Origin: Progne subis subis | Lineage: Eukaryota > Chordata > Aves > Passeriformes > Hirundinidae | DNA: 64,000 nt | NCBI GenBank assembly: GCA_022316685.1 | Contig: JAKJHU010000024.1 | Location: 8,340,943-8,404,942 of the forward strand | Reading direction: 5' to 3' | Part shown: one piece after another, positions 37,801 through 52,785 of the stretch | Numbering within the stretch: the first letter of the stretch is position 1 | How the letters are laid out: every line of letters begins with the position of its first letter | Program-made: the position numbers and the translations under genes | The notes under the pieces: generated by a model | What the model was told of the DNA's origin: nothing | What the model saw: the letters and a program-made list of their open reading frames with translations, nothing else | Databases searched by the model: none

Positions 37801-39921
37801 TCATTCCACAGTTAGTGACAGCTTTAAGGATCTGCCATCAGCAGCATTTCAAAGGTCTATTGAAAATACTAAAGTCAGTTCACATCCTCTCATAATTTCT
37901 GCTTAAGGTTAGCAGAGTCAGAAGGTTGAAAAATTAATTCAGATGAAAGTACAAGGTGACTTTAAAATACAAGTGCTATTCCTGACTAGTAATACATCTG
38001 CATCCACATAAACCCTCCCAAATCCTTAAGAATAGCCTTCCTATACAATATAATCCACTTTGAGACTTTGTCTGCATAAGGCACTTTGGATTAATTCTTA
38101 AGACAAAAACCATGCAAATTAAAAACTTGATTTGATTAAACTGCTTGAGACCTTCTTCAGATGCTTTCCTTCAGAATCAGAGTGACTCTCAATTATTCTC
38201 CCTCAAAGATGTCGAACAGTTGAAGCAATTCACTTTAAATTCACACCTTCAGCTGACTTGAATCATTTCTTAATGGCATGTGAAGACAAGCACTGAACTC
38301 CAGAAGGACACACAGAATTTACTTGGGAGTAACTATCCAAAGTATCTCCCTTGGGAGACAGGCCCAGACAACACAGCACATCAGGACACTGGTTCAACAC
38401 CAAACCATTCTAAAGAAAATGCAAGAAGCCACACAATCAGAAGAGCTTGAATTCTGGTAAATGGAATTCCTGATGGTGCATTTGCTAGGTTTTAGAAAGC
38501 ATTTCTAGCAGGCACCTAGCCTTGGCTTGAAAAGCCTTTTATTCGGACACATTATGCATGATTCCTCTCCAGCTCTCCCCTCCCCATCCCTACCCTTTCT
38601 CTACAAGCTGCATTCCCCAGCTACTCTTCCAAAACCCAGCCTGTTGCCCTAACAGCTGACACATGAGGCATAATCTAAGACAAAATGTGACAGCCCCCTC
38701 TTGACAAATTTTAAGCACACCTGCCTACAATGCAAAACAATGCAGGTGCAGAACCAGTAGAGAAGTGCTTTGACTTCGGATGCTGCCTCCTCCACAGCTA
38801 GGCTCTCCTTGTTTTTTCCTGGGGATACAGCCTGCTGCAGATATAGATCAGCTTTGCTCATCCCACCGTTCTCTGTCACTGGCAAAAAATAGCTCTGGAG
38901 GGAGAGGAGGAGGTTTTCAGCTGTTTTCTTCTCCACTTCTTTCTCTCCTCCCTAGCAATGAAGGAGAAGCCATTTTCTCACGTTCATGACTTGATATCAG
39001 GGTAACTTTTCTTACTCTATAGAGCAGTAAATCCCCACATGTGCCTGTAAAAGAAATGTAATAGTAGCCACAATGTTCCAGCAGCATCCTCAGCAACAGG
39101 ATCACCAGGATTTTCACGGAAGAGCTCAAGGAAGCTTGCTGGCATACTACTTGTTTCCTTACCAAAGGAAGCTCAGGAGTGGCTAGAGCCAAAAGGAGAG
39201 GTCTGCACAGATGCTTCTCCTAGGCACCACTGATATTCTTACAGGGTTCAAAAGAACCACAGGAGAGGGACATTTTCCTAGACAGTCAAAAATGGAGGAA
39301 AAAGCATGTAATACACTATTTTTTAATTTTCTCATAAACAGTAACTTTATTCTTCTCAAAACACTGATTGACATTTGATCCTGTTATGAACAATTCTGAG
39401 GCCTCCCCCACAGAGCATCTAAGCTGCATCACATTAAAACTGTTCCTTTCTCCTTGCCTCTAGCATATTCCTAACATGTAAACAACTCTGCTGTGCACAC
39501 AAGCAAAGGCACAGCTAGCTAGTGAAAGCTGCAGTGCTAAGGGCACCATAGGAACCCAACCAAGCCTAATAACCCATTAATTTCACAGGGCACTGTACTT
39601 ATTAACTGGAAGCCAACTGCTATTAATGCAAATGTACATGTGAAAAATTATCCCGGTGGAAAAGCTGAAGGAACATTACAGACTTATTTTTCACAGACTG
39701 CTATGTTTCATAAGCTTTGTTACCCCCGTAACCCAAACATACAAGAAACACCAGTCTGAATGGTGGAAGAACTGTGACAGACTAGAAGTGTCAGGAAATC
39801 CAGCAGCCTTACTGTCTGAGGATTTCAGCTGATGTGACACCACACGATAAGTAATGTTCTTGTGGCCAAGCCTCAAAACCCATAGGGACTATTTCTAGTT
39901 CAGCTCAATAAAAAGAAAAAG

Positions 39922-39936
39922 AAAAAAAAAAAAAAA
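39922..39936 (+). repeat. A-run of 15
   Basis: Mononucleotide repeat preceded by AAAAAGAAAAAG. Confidence 0.85.
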
Positions 39937-42733
39937 CAACCACCCAATCTTACTTTTCACCTTTTCAACAGCAAGGTAATTAACATGAGATACCTTACAA
40001 AAGTTACCAAAGTTAATGCACAAGGATTGCTCAGCCACATACTTTGTGTGTGTTAGCTCCCACTTAACAGGCTCTGGACCAAGACACTCAGGCAAGCTGC
40101 CCTGGTGAGTCTGGCTCCTTAGGGCAAGTTCCAGTAGCCAGATTCACCCGCTCTGCCATGGAATCCTCTTACAGCACCATTGCTCAACTCACAAATCTCC
40201 TTCCGCAGGCAAATCTGATAAGGTCTGGAGGAAACACTCATCCATCTCTGACCCCCATCTCATCCATCCAGGGGCTCCGCAGTGATCCCAGCGAAAAAGC
40301 TCATGTAACTGCAACTACTTCACTTCTCTTTAGGGACTTCTCTGCCTTAGGATGTTTCCAATGGCAGGAATCCAGAGCCAAGTGGCTCACAAGTTGTGAA
40401 CTAAAAACAGCTGCACTGCCAGGCTCCAACATCAGGACCTAGAGCAGGCCAGGGTGCCCAGGTTATCGCTCCATTTTCCCCTTCAGTTAAAACAAAACCT
40501 GGTGATTTCTTGCTGTCCTTCTGACTTCTGCTGTCCACACCTACTTCGTAAATTGGAGCAAAGCAGTCATGTCCCAACACCCACCAGCTTCCTTTGGCCT
40601 CTTTCTCACATTCAAAAATGTCAAACTATGAATTCCAGACCCTGCTTCTTCCTTTCAGAACGAAAAGTATCACCCTAGTCACACATACACATCTCCCCTC
40701 CCACTTCTTGTCAAATTCCACTGCCCATACTGACACCAGAGCAAGTTTTAGATACTTCAGGCTGTGAAATCATCTACTTCTTCCCAGCACCCCTCAAGTG
40801 CAAACTGCTTTCCTGTCCTCTCTCTGCAAACCAGCAGGTGAACACCCACTCAATCCTGCACATGACGTTTACCAAAGGAGGTTTTGCTGGAGTAAAGCAA
40901 GCATTCAACAAGGTCTAGTTTTATAAATCAGATTACATATTCTTCCCTGCAGCTAAAATCTCATCTCCACATTTCTTATTTTCAGTGTTCTTACCACAAA
41001 TTAAAGAGCTAGTGGGAGGAAGAGCTTTCTTCTTCCATATTCTGAGCCCAAATGGTGGTTTTATCATGAAGGTCAAAAAACAACCTTTTAACAAAAATTC
41101 CTGAAGTCTAACTCCAATGCTATCCTTGCAAAGGCTAAAATCCCTACTCAAAGTAACACTGCAGAATGCAGCAACTATTATACAGCATTTATAAAGCAGT
41201 GCAGCTAAACCTTAGCTTTTGACTACAGTAAAATAATGTTCACAGTTAAAGGAGGCCAAAGTATTTAATTATCTGCGGGCTGGAAATTTTAGACAAATCT
41301 TCAAAGACTGAGGCTTTGCAAAGTGCAAGGTTATCAACTGCTATATCTTACATATCTGACAACATGCAATGTCACAAACACCAGTGCCAGAAGGTTGTAG
41401 CTACATCTTGGTACCAAACATCTGGCAGCCTTTTTCTTTTTACAGAAGCCTGATTAGAAGACTACAGACAAGCCATAGTTCAGAATTTATTGATTAAAAG
41501 GATCATTACACTGAAATGCGAAGCATTTCAGGTTTAATTTATGAATGAGCAACAGCTCAAAGTAAGATTATTACACATTTTCATTCACCTTTCACTCTTA
41601 AAAATAAGTAAAAATGAAAGTTTGGAGAGTGGCTTTTTGTACACTGTCAGCAAACAAATGCCTTGATGTATGTTCACCACGCACTAAATATTCAAGATTC
41701 AGTACCTAATTTGCTGAGGATTGCACATAGCATGCTTTTAATTAACCAAAAAGAGAAAACACAGGTTATTACCTCTTCTAATATCAAAGTCACAAGATCT
41801 ATCTTGTATCAAAGATCTGCCCCATACAGGAGCACTCGAGAGGATATCAATTTATCTTAAAGGATTCCAAAAGATCGCTGAAGCTTCCCTCCCTTTCTTG
41901 GATTGGTTTTGACCCTGCATCTTTGACCTACTGCTGTTGAACCCCCCTCAAATAGGCATAATTTACGCTAATTTAACTGAATTCAAAGGGCCCATTTTGA
42001 GTCGTCCTTTCAGGGTTACACAGCACTCAGCAGCATTCTTCACTTTTACCACTATCCCAGCATAAAGGCAGAAAGCACCCTGGACCTAGGGTTTCCCATT
42101 AAACACCCAGATCAAATGCAAACCTGTAGAAATACAAATCATTGACTGACAAATGCCTCCTGAAGAAAAGCAAAGAACCTGCGAAAATTCCTGAAAATCA
42201 GGGATACCATTACCCATGAAGAACCTGGTGTACCAGCGCACCTCATAAAGGTCATGAGGCAAGCAGAACCCTAGCACACTGAATGGGAACATCTGGCTCC
42301 TTCAAAGCACTGTAGCCTCATCAGAGCACTTGAATCAAATTTGACATTTGTATCTCTATAAATAATGTGTGAGCAAAAGCAAAGACAAAGCAACATTTAC
42401 AGTTCAGGGAAAGACATCAAAACAAACACATCCCTAGTACTCAAATGTTAAACTACATGTGGGAATCTGATGATCTTTTGAATGGCTGAAAGCTAGGACA
42501 CAGGAAAGGGCATCTTGTTTGTAAATTAATTATTAATCAATCTTTTCAGCCATCAAATCCCTGCAATGACTCATCCACTTGCTTTACCAAAGTCTAAACT
42601 GTTATGGGGAGACTGCAATTCCACTGGAACATCACCCTCCTGAACGCAATACTTAATCCTGTCTATATGAGAAGGCATTTTAGTAGATTCATTCCCCTCC
42701 CACAACACCATCAAGTCCTCATTATAAATGGAG

Positions 42734-42828
42734 GAAAAAAAAACCAAAACAAAACAACCCACCAAAACAACAACCACAAAAAAACAACACCAAACAAACC
42801 TAAAGTAAAGAAAAAGAAAAAAAAAAAG
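42734..42828 (+). repeat. A/C-rich low-complexity tract
   Basis: About 95 bases made almost only of A and C (AAAACAACCCACC-type words) ending in an A/G-run. On the transcript strand it is U/G-rich. The same kind of tract recurs at 54074-54115 and 62129-62222. Confidence 0.85.
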
Positions 42829-45800
42829 GCAAAACAGTATTTAGAATTTTACATTGAGAGAAACAAGGAAACAAGAGAAGATAAAGCTCAGCTCAGTTAA
42901 ACACTGCAGAGTCAATATTCTTCCAGTGACAGTATACACTGTATATAATAAGAGGATTCACAGCCTCAGAAATCCTCAATTATCATGTCATTGAACTATA
43001 AAATTCTTCTGCACTCATTCAGACAATTTCCACCGTCTGTAAAGGAATTTAGAGAACTGTGGATTGATAGAAGCTACTTTTTAAGTTTACAAAGTTATGA
43101 ACTTGATCCTACACCCCACATCCATGCAAATCTCTCTTCAAAGTTTGACAGGTCTACTAAATAAACTGAGCTGCAAGACTGGAGCTCAGTTGGTGATACC
43201 TATGTACAGAGCTTGCTCTTTTCCCGTGCTAAAATTATACCAGAACATTACAACACATTTGCATATCTCCCACACATGTAACTTTTTGCCAGCAGTAACA
43301 AGACGACATCAAGGCTTAGAAAACGTACCAGAAAGAGATAGAACAAGAGGGTGGAGTTTCCTGCAGGAACACCCAGGCTGAAGTCCAGCAGCTCCCAGGG
43401 AAGGTGCTGCTGTTTGTTCCAGAAGCCCGATGTCTTCGGATCAGGCTCCCACTTGCCAGTGTCAAATGTGCAACTCCACCCAGGAAACAAAAAGCTTCCT
43501 ATTGTTTCTCCCTTCTGCAGCCTCCTGGCTACTACCAGGAAAATCAGTATCACTCCACCATTTTTCCGTAAGAATGATTTACATCTTTCTTCTTTACTAT
43601 GCTCAGTCTTGGCGCTACCACAGAATAAGAGGAATAAGAAAAAAAAAAAAGTCTCTGCTGGGTTACTTCCCTTAGTGTCTCCTGTATGGTTTTCCCAGAA
43701 ATATTTCTAGTAGCAGCCCAGAGTGCTGCTGTTGATTTTAATCACGCAGAAGTAATACAGAATTCACATGACTACTGTCAGTTTGCCAGCCACACAAGTT
43801 TTGCAAAAAAATCAATTAAAACAATCTGATCTTTCAACTTTTACCTATGAGAGCTATAAAAAATATTACAAAGTTAGCAAAACTTTGGAAAAGGTTTGAT
43901 TTACACATTGGTGCACAGTTATTTTCAGAAGAGCTTTTCATTAAAAAATAAAAATCATGACAGCACTGAAGACTTCTGACACTTCCTCTGAAGATGCCAG
44001 TGTGGGAAAAAAATAATCTGACTGAGCCAAGTAAAAAGCAAGTAATAAAAAGTCACAGGAAAATATCTGACTTGCCATGAATAAAGTGTTACTAAGGTGT
44101 GAGAGTGAGTTTAAGTGATTTTGGAAGCTAATAATAGAATCCAGTGTTATTCAAGGTATGCTACCCATTAGAAATTCTAACTAGAATGCTCAAGTTATAG
44201 GGTGCCATGGCCCTCCTTCTGTATCTTCCCAGCGGCCCATTTCTACCAGTCCCACCCTACCACAACATCCCAATAGCAAAGCTCAGTTAAAATGCAAGTA
44301 GACTTAATCTGGAACTCAAAGCCAAATATTGTGCAGGAAAATTTGAAAAGAAGTGCAATCATATAGCAATAATAAACAGACCAAATACAATCCCCCCAAA
44401 TCATTAATACTTGTTAATAATCATGTTAGCTGCAGGGAAAAGTGCCTTTGTAACATAACGTGATTAAGACCCAAACAGAAAAAAAGTGAAATAATCAAAA
44501 ATTACTTTTGTTAGTATCAAATTAGGCCAAGTACACAAACACATACAGGGGATAAGATCTACTCCAGGAAGCAGGCTTTTTAACACCAGCACACTTAATA
44601 TCTAAATTACCATGGACTGTGGAATGGAAAAATGCAGAACCGCATAAAAGGAAGGCAAACTCTGCTTACAAAATAGCAGTGAGTCAGCTCCTAAGGACTG
44701 GTCTGTGACTGCTGTGAAAACAAGATGCACATTCCTTATGTGCACTCCGATTGTACAGAATGAAAACAAGCCCATCCCCTAAATATGCTGTAAATAGGGT
44801 AGATGACATTGCAGCAAAAGTGTCAAGAAACATCAGTAACACTGTTTAACCCATACAAACTTCAGAAAACATTTTCAGCCAGTGCTGATCCACAGAGCCT
44901 TTTAACCATACACACATCTACTCATGTTTGGGGCACTTAATAAGCAAGAAACACTCATATCCATGGCCTCAGATCAGTAACAGCTTATCTCGGGGACATC
45001 TCTAACTCTAAAAGGTCCTTGAAATAGTCTTTAAAGAATCTCCTTCTAAAATGCCATGACCCTTTAGTTCGTCTAGTTCCATCATCTGTAATCACTGTCT
45101 AGAAAACCAAGAATAAACACCAAGGCCTTTTGTGACAAGCTGTGAAACTATTAACAAGCCATTTAATACCGTAAGGAACAATACATAAGTACTCCACACA
45201 TTTATTTAGAGAACAGAATTACATTTTCCCTCCTTCAAAAATCAAAGATAAATGGTGGGCTTTCATAATCTGTCTCCCTTTTAGCAAGTGCCCTTGGCTA
45301 CAAGCAGCTCTCTCCTTGACCACATTATAGCTCATTTTGTTTGTGCTGTTTAGGGATATCTGGGGGCTTTCTGGTCTTCTGTTCCTTTTGGTGTTTTCAG
45401 ATGTTATCGGTGAACAGGGCTTTTCCTGCTATATTGATTACTTCTGAGGAAAAAAAAAACAACTTTAAAAGAATTAATGCAGCACACACGCAGGGAAAAA
45501 AAAGTCCAATTAAGTCAGTTTATCAAGATTACTTTGTTGACAACTATTAAAACAAGGCGCTGACCACTGAATATCATGCCAGCACACAATGAATGGAAGC
45601 ACCCTGTCCAACCTCTCAGAGAAAACAGAAAGCTGGAAACCAGCTCATTTCAGAGAAAGGATTAAAGGTTGTTTTTTCAGGTGTCCTTGCACACCGAATC
45701 CCTCTGCCAGACATCGCAGTTTATCATTGCTAAACACTTACACTGCAGAAGTACCTAGAGACCTCAAGCAGGCCAGGACCTCAGCATGCAAAGTACAAAA

Positions 45801-48800
45801 TTGATGCATAATACTTGACAGCCCTTGCCTCATCATATTTTTCAACTTCAAGTGTTTTTCTTTCCACTAGCACAGCTATTTGAACAACCCAGACAAGGAA
45901 AAGAAACTCAATCACACTGCAAAAAACCCACCCAAGTTCCACCACCAATGTATGAAAGTGCTATCTAACCTACAAGGAAAACAGAAGTAGCTCTGCCTCT
46001 TGTTAGGGTATTACACATAAAGATCTAGGTGAAAGTTAAATCAAAGTAGGTTTGGGGCTTTTAGGTTGGCATACCTCCAACTATTCTAACAGAGACAGAA
46101 GAGGCTGTTGAAATAAGCTTTGTTTATTATTTAAGGATGAGAGCTCCAATTCCCATTTTCCCATCTCCTACAACCTACACATACCCTTTCAGTGAAGGGA
46201 AGTTTCTCAGTTGCTGCCTTCAGATTGAACCCTAGTTGAGACAGAGCAGGGGTGCAAAAGCAAATGAAAAGAAAATTTAAATGAACTGCAGGGAGTGGAA
46301 CTAGTGTGCTAAACCTCGCATTTGCATCCCCTGAATTAGTTCCTTTAATGGTGAAAAAATATGCAATAGATCTGAAATGAAGTTTAACAAAATGATAGAG
46401 TTCTTGGCAGCCTGACTATTTTAACAAGTTGACAGGCAGTTATTTCAGATTGTCTCAGTTTAAATACACATACCAGGACAGCACAGTCCAGAGGAGCGGG
46501 CCAACACACTCCTGCAAGGTTAGCTGTGCTTTATGTTCCATGTTCTCCCTTCTAGCACCTCCCAGCTCCACCACCACCCACCTCTGTCTTCACAAATACC
46601 TAAATCCTGCGAGGTTACCTGCAGCTCCCTATCCCATCGCCTGAGCTGAAAAGGAAAAAACTGGTATTGCTGTGAACTTGACTGCAAGTTACTACTAATC
46701 AGTGACAGCCCAAGGACTAGAGAGCACAGAGACTTAGGAAAAAACAGCCATTAGTCACCAGCCAAAAGGTGGTGACTTGAAAGGGGACTCTCTGGTTCTA
46801 TCACAGCCCGTGGCTTCCTGCATCTAAAGAAGAAGCCATGCAGCACCCCTGTTTCCAGCCCTTCCCATCTCACCCACGCCACAGGAATGCCTGCTGCTCC
46901 CAGCCTTTGGCAGCACTACCAGCACCTCAGCCCAGGGTCATGGGAGGCAGCAAGTCACCAAAACACACGAGTGCCAAAAAGGCAAAGCACGTGGACTGCC
47001 AGATGCAGCTGCAAATTGGACAGCCGGACACCAGAGAGCAGCTCTGGCACAAGCAGCAATCTGGTGGGGTTTTGGGGGGGAATAGTGGAGTGGTGTTTGA
47101 GCTCTGCCTCTGTAGCCTTAAACTATGATGCTTCCTCCATAGTAAAGACTGGAAAAAAACCAAACCCAAACCCAAACCTGGGCAGTGCTCCTCTTAACTA
47201 ACTACCAAAGAACATCAAAACAGCCCATGGTGGGGCCTGTTTTGGGGGAAAAGGGCTGTATTAAAAATGTCTTTTCAATGTCTCAAATATCAGTAATGTT
47301 AACAATCATTACATTCCTTAAATAATTACTTAAACTCCCCATGAAAATTGTTTTGCAGACTGCCTGGAAAAACATTTTACCTCAAAAGGTAGCAGATTCA
47401 GTTTATGAGCAGAAAAAAAAAAAATCAGTTTTTTTGCCCAGCTCCTGCAGAATGTAAGAGTTAATGGAATAGAAAAGAGACTGATGCTTTATTGATCAAA
47501 ATAATTCTAATTACACACAGAAAATTTCTCCATGTTTCCAGTAATACACTGAGCAAAACCTACTTCATGAAATGCAGTCAGATAAGCAGAAAGTTTGGGA
47601 GCTCATTGCTCAGCAACAAAGGCCAGAATTTTTTATATATCAAATCACCAGAGGCAGTGGAATGTTATAATTGTAAGCATATTCTAGCACTTGAAATAAT
47701 AAATAAAACTAGAGAAACAAATATTATGTAAATTTAAAATTTTTCTAAAAGAGGCCCATAAAAAGCTGTGGACAGAGTAACACAATATAACAGCTAAACC
47801 ACAGAAGCACTAAAATAATTGAGCAATGAAGAGCTGTTTGTTCAATTTTTCCCTTGCAAATCTCTCCCTCTTCTCCCCATCTTCACTATCTGAGGTGCAG
47901 GGCAATAATGTCACCAACATCTTATGGTATGTCCTTTGTACCATCAAGTGCAAATACAGCGCTATGAGATGTGTTGGGCCCATCCACACAAGGAAAACCT
48001 GGTGCTGGAAAGGTCAGCTTTTCCCCACTCCAATCTCTCCTGTGGTTTCTCAATTACTAGACGTGTTTCACCTCTCCTGAAACCAAACTGGGTATGCACA
48101 AAGACAGGCTGATCTTACTCTTGGATGCAGCACCTCACTACACCAATTTAGTGCTCCGAGAGAACGAGAACTGTGAAGGTGCTGCCTTCTTCAAAACAGC
48201 ATCGCCTACCAAAGACAACAGACGAAGCTTGAGGGAGCAACACACTGAGAATCACTCCTCATCTATCCAAAAGGCAACTCCCGAGATTCCAGTCAGTAAC
48301 TGAGGGCAGGTAGGTATAAAAACAACATCATAATGTGTCAAAACACATAGCTAAGAATACTGCAGCCCACTGAATTTGATACACATCCAGCACAAAACAG
48401 GCCTGTGAAGACAAAACCATGAAACAAGACATTACTCCAGGGAAGGCTGAAAGAAAGCAGTGCTGTATTTTGACCCTGCTCCGATTTTTGTCTGCTGCAG
48501 CTAGCTGGCGATAAGCCCTGCCAGTGCCACCTCCTTCCTCCCCCGTGCTGCGTCGGTGCCACCGCCAGCGGCCAGCCTGGGTTCAGGCTCCAGAAGGACA
48601 AGCTGGAAGCAGCTCAGCTCACTGACCCATGGCTGTGGGGACTGGCTTTTGCTATCTGTAATGGGCAAGTCTCCTGTCTAGGCAAAGAAATACGAGAGTA
48701 AAAACAGCGGAAAAACCACCAAAGTGGGGCTGTTTTCCAGCTATTTTCCAGTTATTTTTCAGTTTCTGCCTCTAATGATAACATTGAAAATTCTGCTGGA

Positions 48801-50718
48801 AGGACAGGAAGAAAGAAAAGATAAACCAACACGAAAATTGTAACATTGGAGCGAGATGCACAAAAGTCCTTTTCATTGCAAAGAATTACTCAAAATGACA
48901 TCTATATCTGCACTAAGGAAAACACTGCTTCTGCCTTGAGGTAGCCTCGGCAATAACACTGTTGCAAGCAAACATCAGTTTATCATTTTGGATGGAATTT
49001 CAATCACTTTAATTTATTTGTCACTTAATAACCTTCTAATTACTACTTCTGGTATTAAAACACACACAAGGGCCCTTGCTCTCCAATCCCCTCACCACAC
49101 CTGCTCCTGGAGTGGGGCAGCAGGACCAGCAGTCATCCTGGTTTCCAGCCGAAGGTCAGCATTGCTGCTTATTATGTGCGCATAGTAAACAAATAGCTTA
49201 TACAGACAAGTTGTTCTTAAAATAAATCAAAAGCACATCAAGTGAAATGTGATCTAAAATAAGCCAGCAATGTTTCAGACTATCACTATTTCCCCTGGCA
49301 CTTCAGGATGCTGCTGCAGCTGCAGAAATTCCTCTAAAACAATTCAAGACTTTAAGCTTATGCTCCCACAAAAAGAGGTTTCCAGACAGAAACGTATTAT
49401 AAATACACACACACACTCCATCACAGTAACCAGACCAGAACACTTCCACAGCAAAGCCCCTGGCCACACTTTAACATTTTGTTCATTGAACTGTAGCAGC
49501 CAATATTTTTTTTCTTGCTTCCCAAGTATGCCAGCAAAAATCTTACTGCAAAAGTCCTTCTAGTGATTGCAATATTTTTCTGCCTGCATAAACCATTCCT
49601 TTCACAGGACATGGTATAAGCAGTATTAGCAAAAAGAATTCCTCTCATACCAGTTCCAGAGGAACCCAAGAAGGAACTGGTGAGACCAGGTAACAAAAGT
49701 GTGCAAGCAGGAAGCGTGAAAGCAAAGGAGAACATTGCATCAGTCTAGCTTATGTGTACAGAAACAAGCAGGAAGCAGTAACTGCCCTCACACCACGCTT
49801 GTGCCAGAAGAAACTAAACTGCAAAATCACTACTACAAGAAGTAACAGCACGAAAACACTGCACGCAGGTCAGACTGACCATCTTGACTGTGACAGACCT
49901 GGCATTTTGTTTTCTATTTGGATTTTTGTGTGATGTTTTGTGTAATGTATAATCTTGAGAAACAAACAAGACCTAGAAACTCAAGCATAAGCCATTCCGT
50001 TTACATCAAGAGGATACTAACCCTATTCTCCCTGAGAGTTCAAGTCTCAGCTGTGTTAACTGTTTCACTACTGATAAGATACTTAGCACAATTTCTTTGC
50101 TAAAACCTATCAGAACTCCAAGTCATCTGTAAAAGCCTCTTATGAGCAAAACCATCCACATTTTCCCCATCTAGGAGTAAACAACATCTCCACTTTTTCT
50201 AATGAGCATCCTTATAATACAGACCCATCCTATGGCTATGTGAAAAATACCCAATACTAAAAGCAGAGGAGAGCGGGTTAGAAAACAACAAAAAAAATTA
50301 AGACATATTCAGTACACTTTTAAAAGACTTGCCTATCTGTTTCCACTTAAACATAAATTTTCTCTATACTCCCTCTGCTTTTTATTTTTTTAAACCCCAG
50401 ATCTGCTGCAGGTTATCCAGCCTGCCACATCACATCAACACAGAAACCAGTAAGGCCTGGCTGCAGAATTTAGGTCAGCTCGTCTGTGGAGTACGTAAGG
50501 TCTTCCACACAGCCATGAATTTCCTAGTAATGCTTCAATAATCCCTCTTCATCCTGCTAGGCAGCTATTTCACTAGGAACTGCTAGCTTTCCTCCAACTC
50601 CCCAACAAAGACTCTCCACAGGAGGGATGTTTGCAGGCGAATGAGCCACTATCTCTTCCTTGGGAAGCAGGAAGCTGGTTGTTGAATCAAATAAATGCTG
50701 ATTCCTATATCCCAAGAC

Positions 50719-50738
50719 AAAAAAAAAAAAAAAAAAAA
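50719..50738 (+). repeat. A-run of 20
   Basis: Mononucleotide repeat in the LRRC8D intron. Confidence 0.9.
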
Positions 50739-51862
50739 TGTGAAGCATTCACAATGGAGGCTAGAAAAACAGTATCTATCTTTTAACCACAGCAGGAAAG
50801 ATATAATCAGAGCTGGAAATTCCCTCCAGTATGTTAGGAATAATTTTCTTAACAAATTTTAAACCCTCACTGCTTCCACCTGGGGCAATAAACAAAAAAA
50901 ATAACAAAAATGTGACTAATAAATTCAGACAGTCTAAGCAACAGAGGCTGGTATTTCTAGAGAGTAAGCATCACTAGAGGTGAAAAAACATCCTCTTCAA
51001 AGAATACTCCCTCTAACAGTGAATTACATGCCAATGCCATCTCAAGCACTGTACAAGCCTACATAAGTAGTAGTCCTGTTCTTAAAGGATCTCTAATGGT
51101 ACATAAAAATATGCAGTCTTTTCAAAGAATGGTCCTCAGAACAGGAGTTTCACATAAACTGGAAGGTACAGTTACATAAGACAAAAACCCTAAACTGAAT
51201 ACAATAAATCAAAACTTTCAACTTCTCTGTCTTCACTACAGGATGAACCTAACTAAATCTTCAAGTATGACAATCTGAAAGATGTGAATGCAAGAATAAA
51301 TACCAGTTTCCAGGAATGGTTATGACCTCCTCAGCAAATAAAAACGTAGCAAAAGCAAAAGTTGGTTTTGTCTTAAAATGCACGTCTGCTACGTCTCTGT
51401 GCTCTGCAGTTCCCACATAACATACTACTCATCAAAAGCTAGCACTGAAGTCTCCCTACTAGAACAAAGAATAAAGCTGAGGAAAACCCTTTCCTCAAGA
51501 CATCAAACTGCTCTTCAACATTCAAATATTTGCTAAGAGTATTCCTAGCCCATTCTTTACAACTTACATGAAGCCTGAAAACAGTATTTGTAGACAGGTA
51601 CTGAGCTGTAGTGCACATTAGATGTGTAAATCAAATACCCCAGAAAATACGTTGCATTTGTTTACGTTCACCTTGGATCTGTGACAGAACTCAGACATGT
51701 AACATGCACCCATGTCAGGCCCACAGATGTGGCTGTCCTTACTGGGCTTCTACTGCATCACACTCTTAACAAGACCTTCCAAAGAATATAACTTTTTATA
51801 ACTAATGATCAGCCGAAACAAAACTCTGCATCAGACAACCTTTTCCATTACTGGCTCAGTAC

Positions 51863-52002
51863 CTGATCAGGCTGTGCTTCTCCTCCCTCCTCCTCTGGCG
51901 TCAGCTGGGCTGAGCGCTGGCTCCTGAAGGCTCCAGAAGCAGGAATACCAAGCCACACTCTGATGATCACTTTCTCATTTTGACAAGCGCCACAGACTCC
52001 TC
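51863..52002 (-). other. LRRC8D: Candidate non-coding 5' UTR exon of LRRC8D (140 bases)
   Basis: On the minus strand an acceptor-like sequence CAGTTTGTTTTTATATAG (AG at 52004-52003) is followed by about 140 bases that are richer in G, C and CpG than the surrounding intron. It ends CTGATCAG before GTACTG (GT at 51862-51861). The acceptor is fair; the donor lacks G at +5 and is only moderate. It contains a 3-codon upstream frame (ATG at 51978-51976). LRRC8D genes have non-coding exons ahead of the coding exon, so an internal leader exon is expected somewhere in this intron. There is no transcript evidence available to me. Confidence 0.3.
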
Positions 52003-52785
52003 CTATATAAAAACAAACTGCTGTGAATCAAACTGGCCAAATAAAGTGGTCATGGTAGCGGAGGTCAGAGGACCGCAACCCTGCAACACAGAAGACAAAG
52101 GTTACTCATCCTTTTGCTGACAGTGCTTCACCTCTGGGGAAGACTGAGCACATGCTTGTTTTAAAAACTTTGGAACTACTCTAAATGAGTTGTCCTATTC
52201 TCAAAGAGCATAGATCCCAAATGAGCAATTTGTCATTTCCCACATATTTTCTTAAACATATTGGCTCACCCTAACTTAACCAAGAGCACTACTATCTCTA
52301 CATCATCACCTCCCTACACCACCACAAAAGCCAGACCAGACCCCAGTGACGTGGGTAGCTGCACAGTGCACGTACTCCACACAAACACTTCAAGAACATT
52401 TCAACCACTGCATTACAGCCATAGGCCAGGCAAGCAGACCACCTTGAGTGAAATGAGCTGCTTGGAAAAATCTCAGGAAAACACCTCTATCCTCTGGGAT
52501 AAACAAAATAGAGAAGAAGTGGGATTGTCCCCCCCCCTTCTTCAGCCCAGAACTTCCACCAGCTAAGATCCAGCACAGCTGCCTTCACCTCCAGAGACCC
52601 AAGGGCTGTGCAGAGCATACAGATGGAAAGCAACAACTCAGCAAAAAGAACAGTCAGACTCCAGCAGGTAATTCATGAATATTTATTTTAGTTTGTTGCT
52701 TATTAAGTATGCCTTGTTATAAATCAAGTATTTTACAGTAATTGGCTCCAATCAACAAACACGGGGAAAGCTGCTATGTAAACCA

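Noticed and set aside
47155..47176. Telomere-like CCCAAA repeats
   Set aside because: Only about three imperfect units, and the vertebrate telomere unit is CCCTAA; this is part of the common A/C-rich low-complexity DNA.
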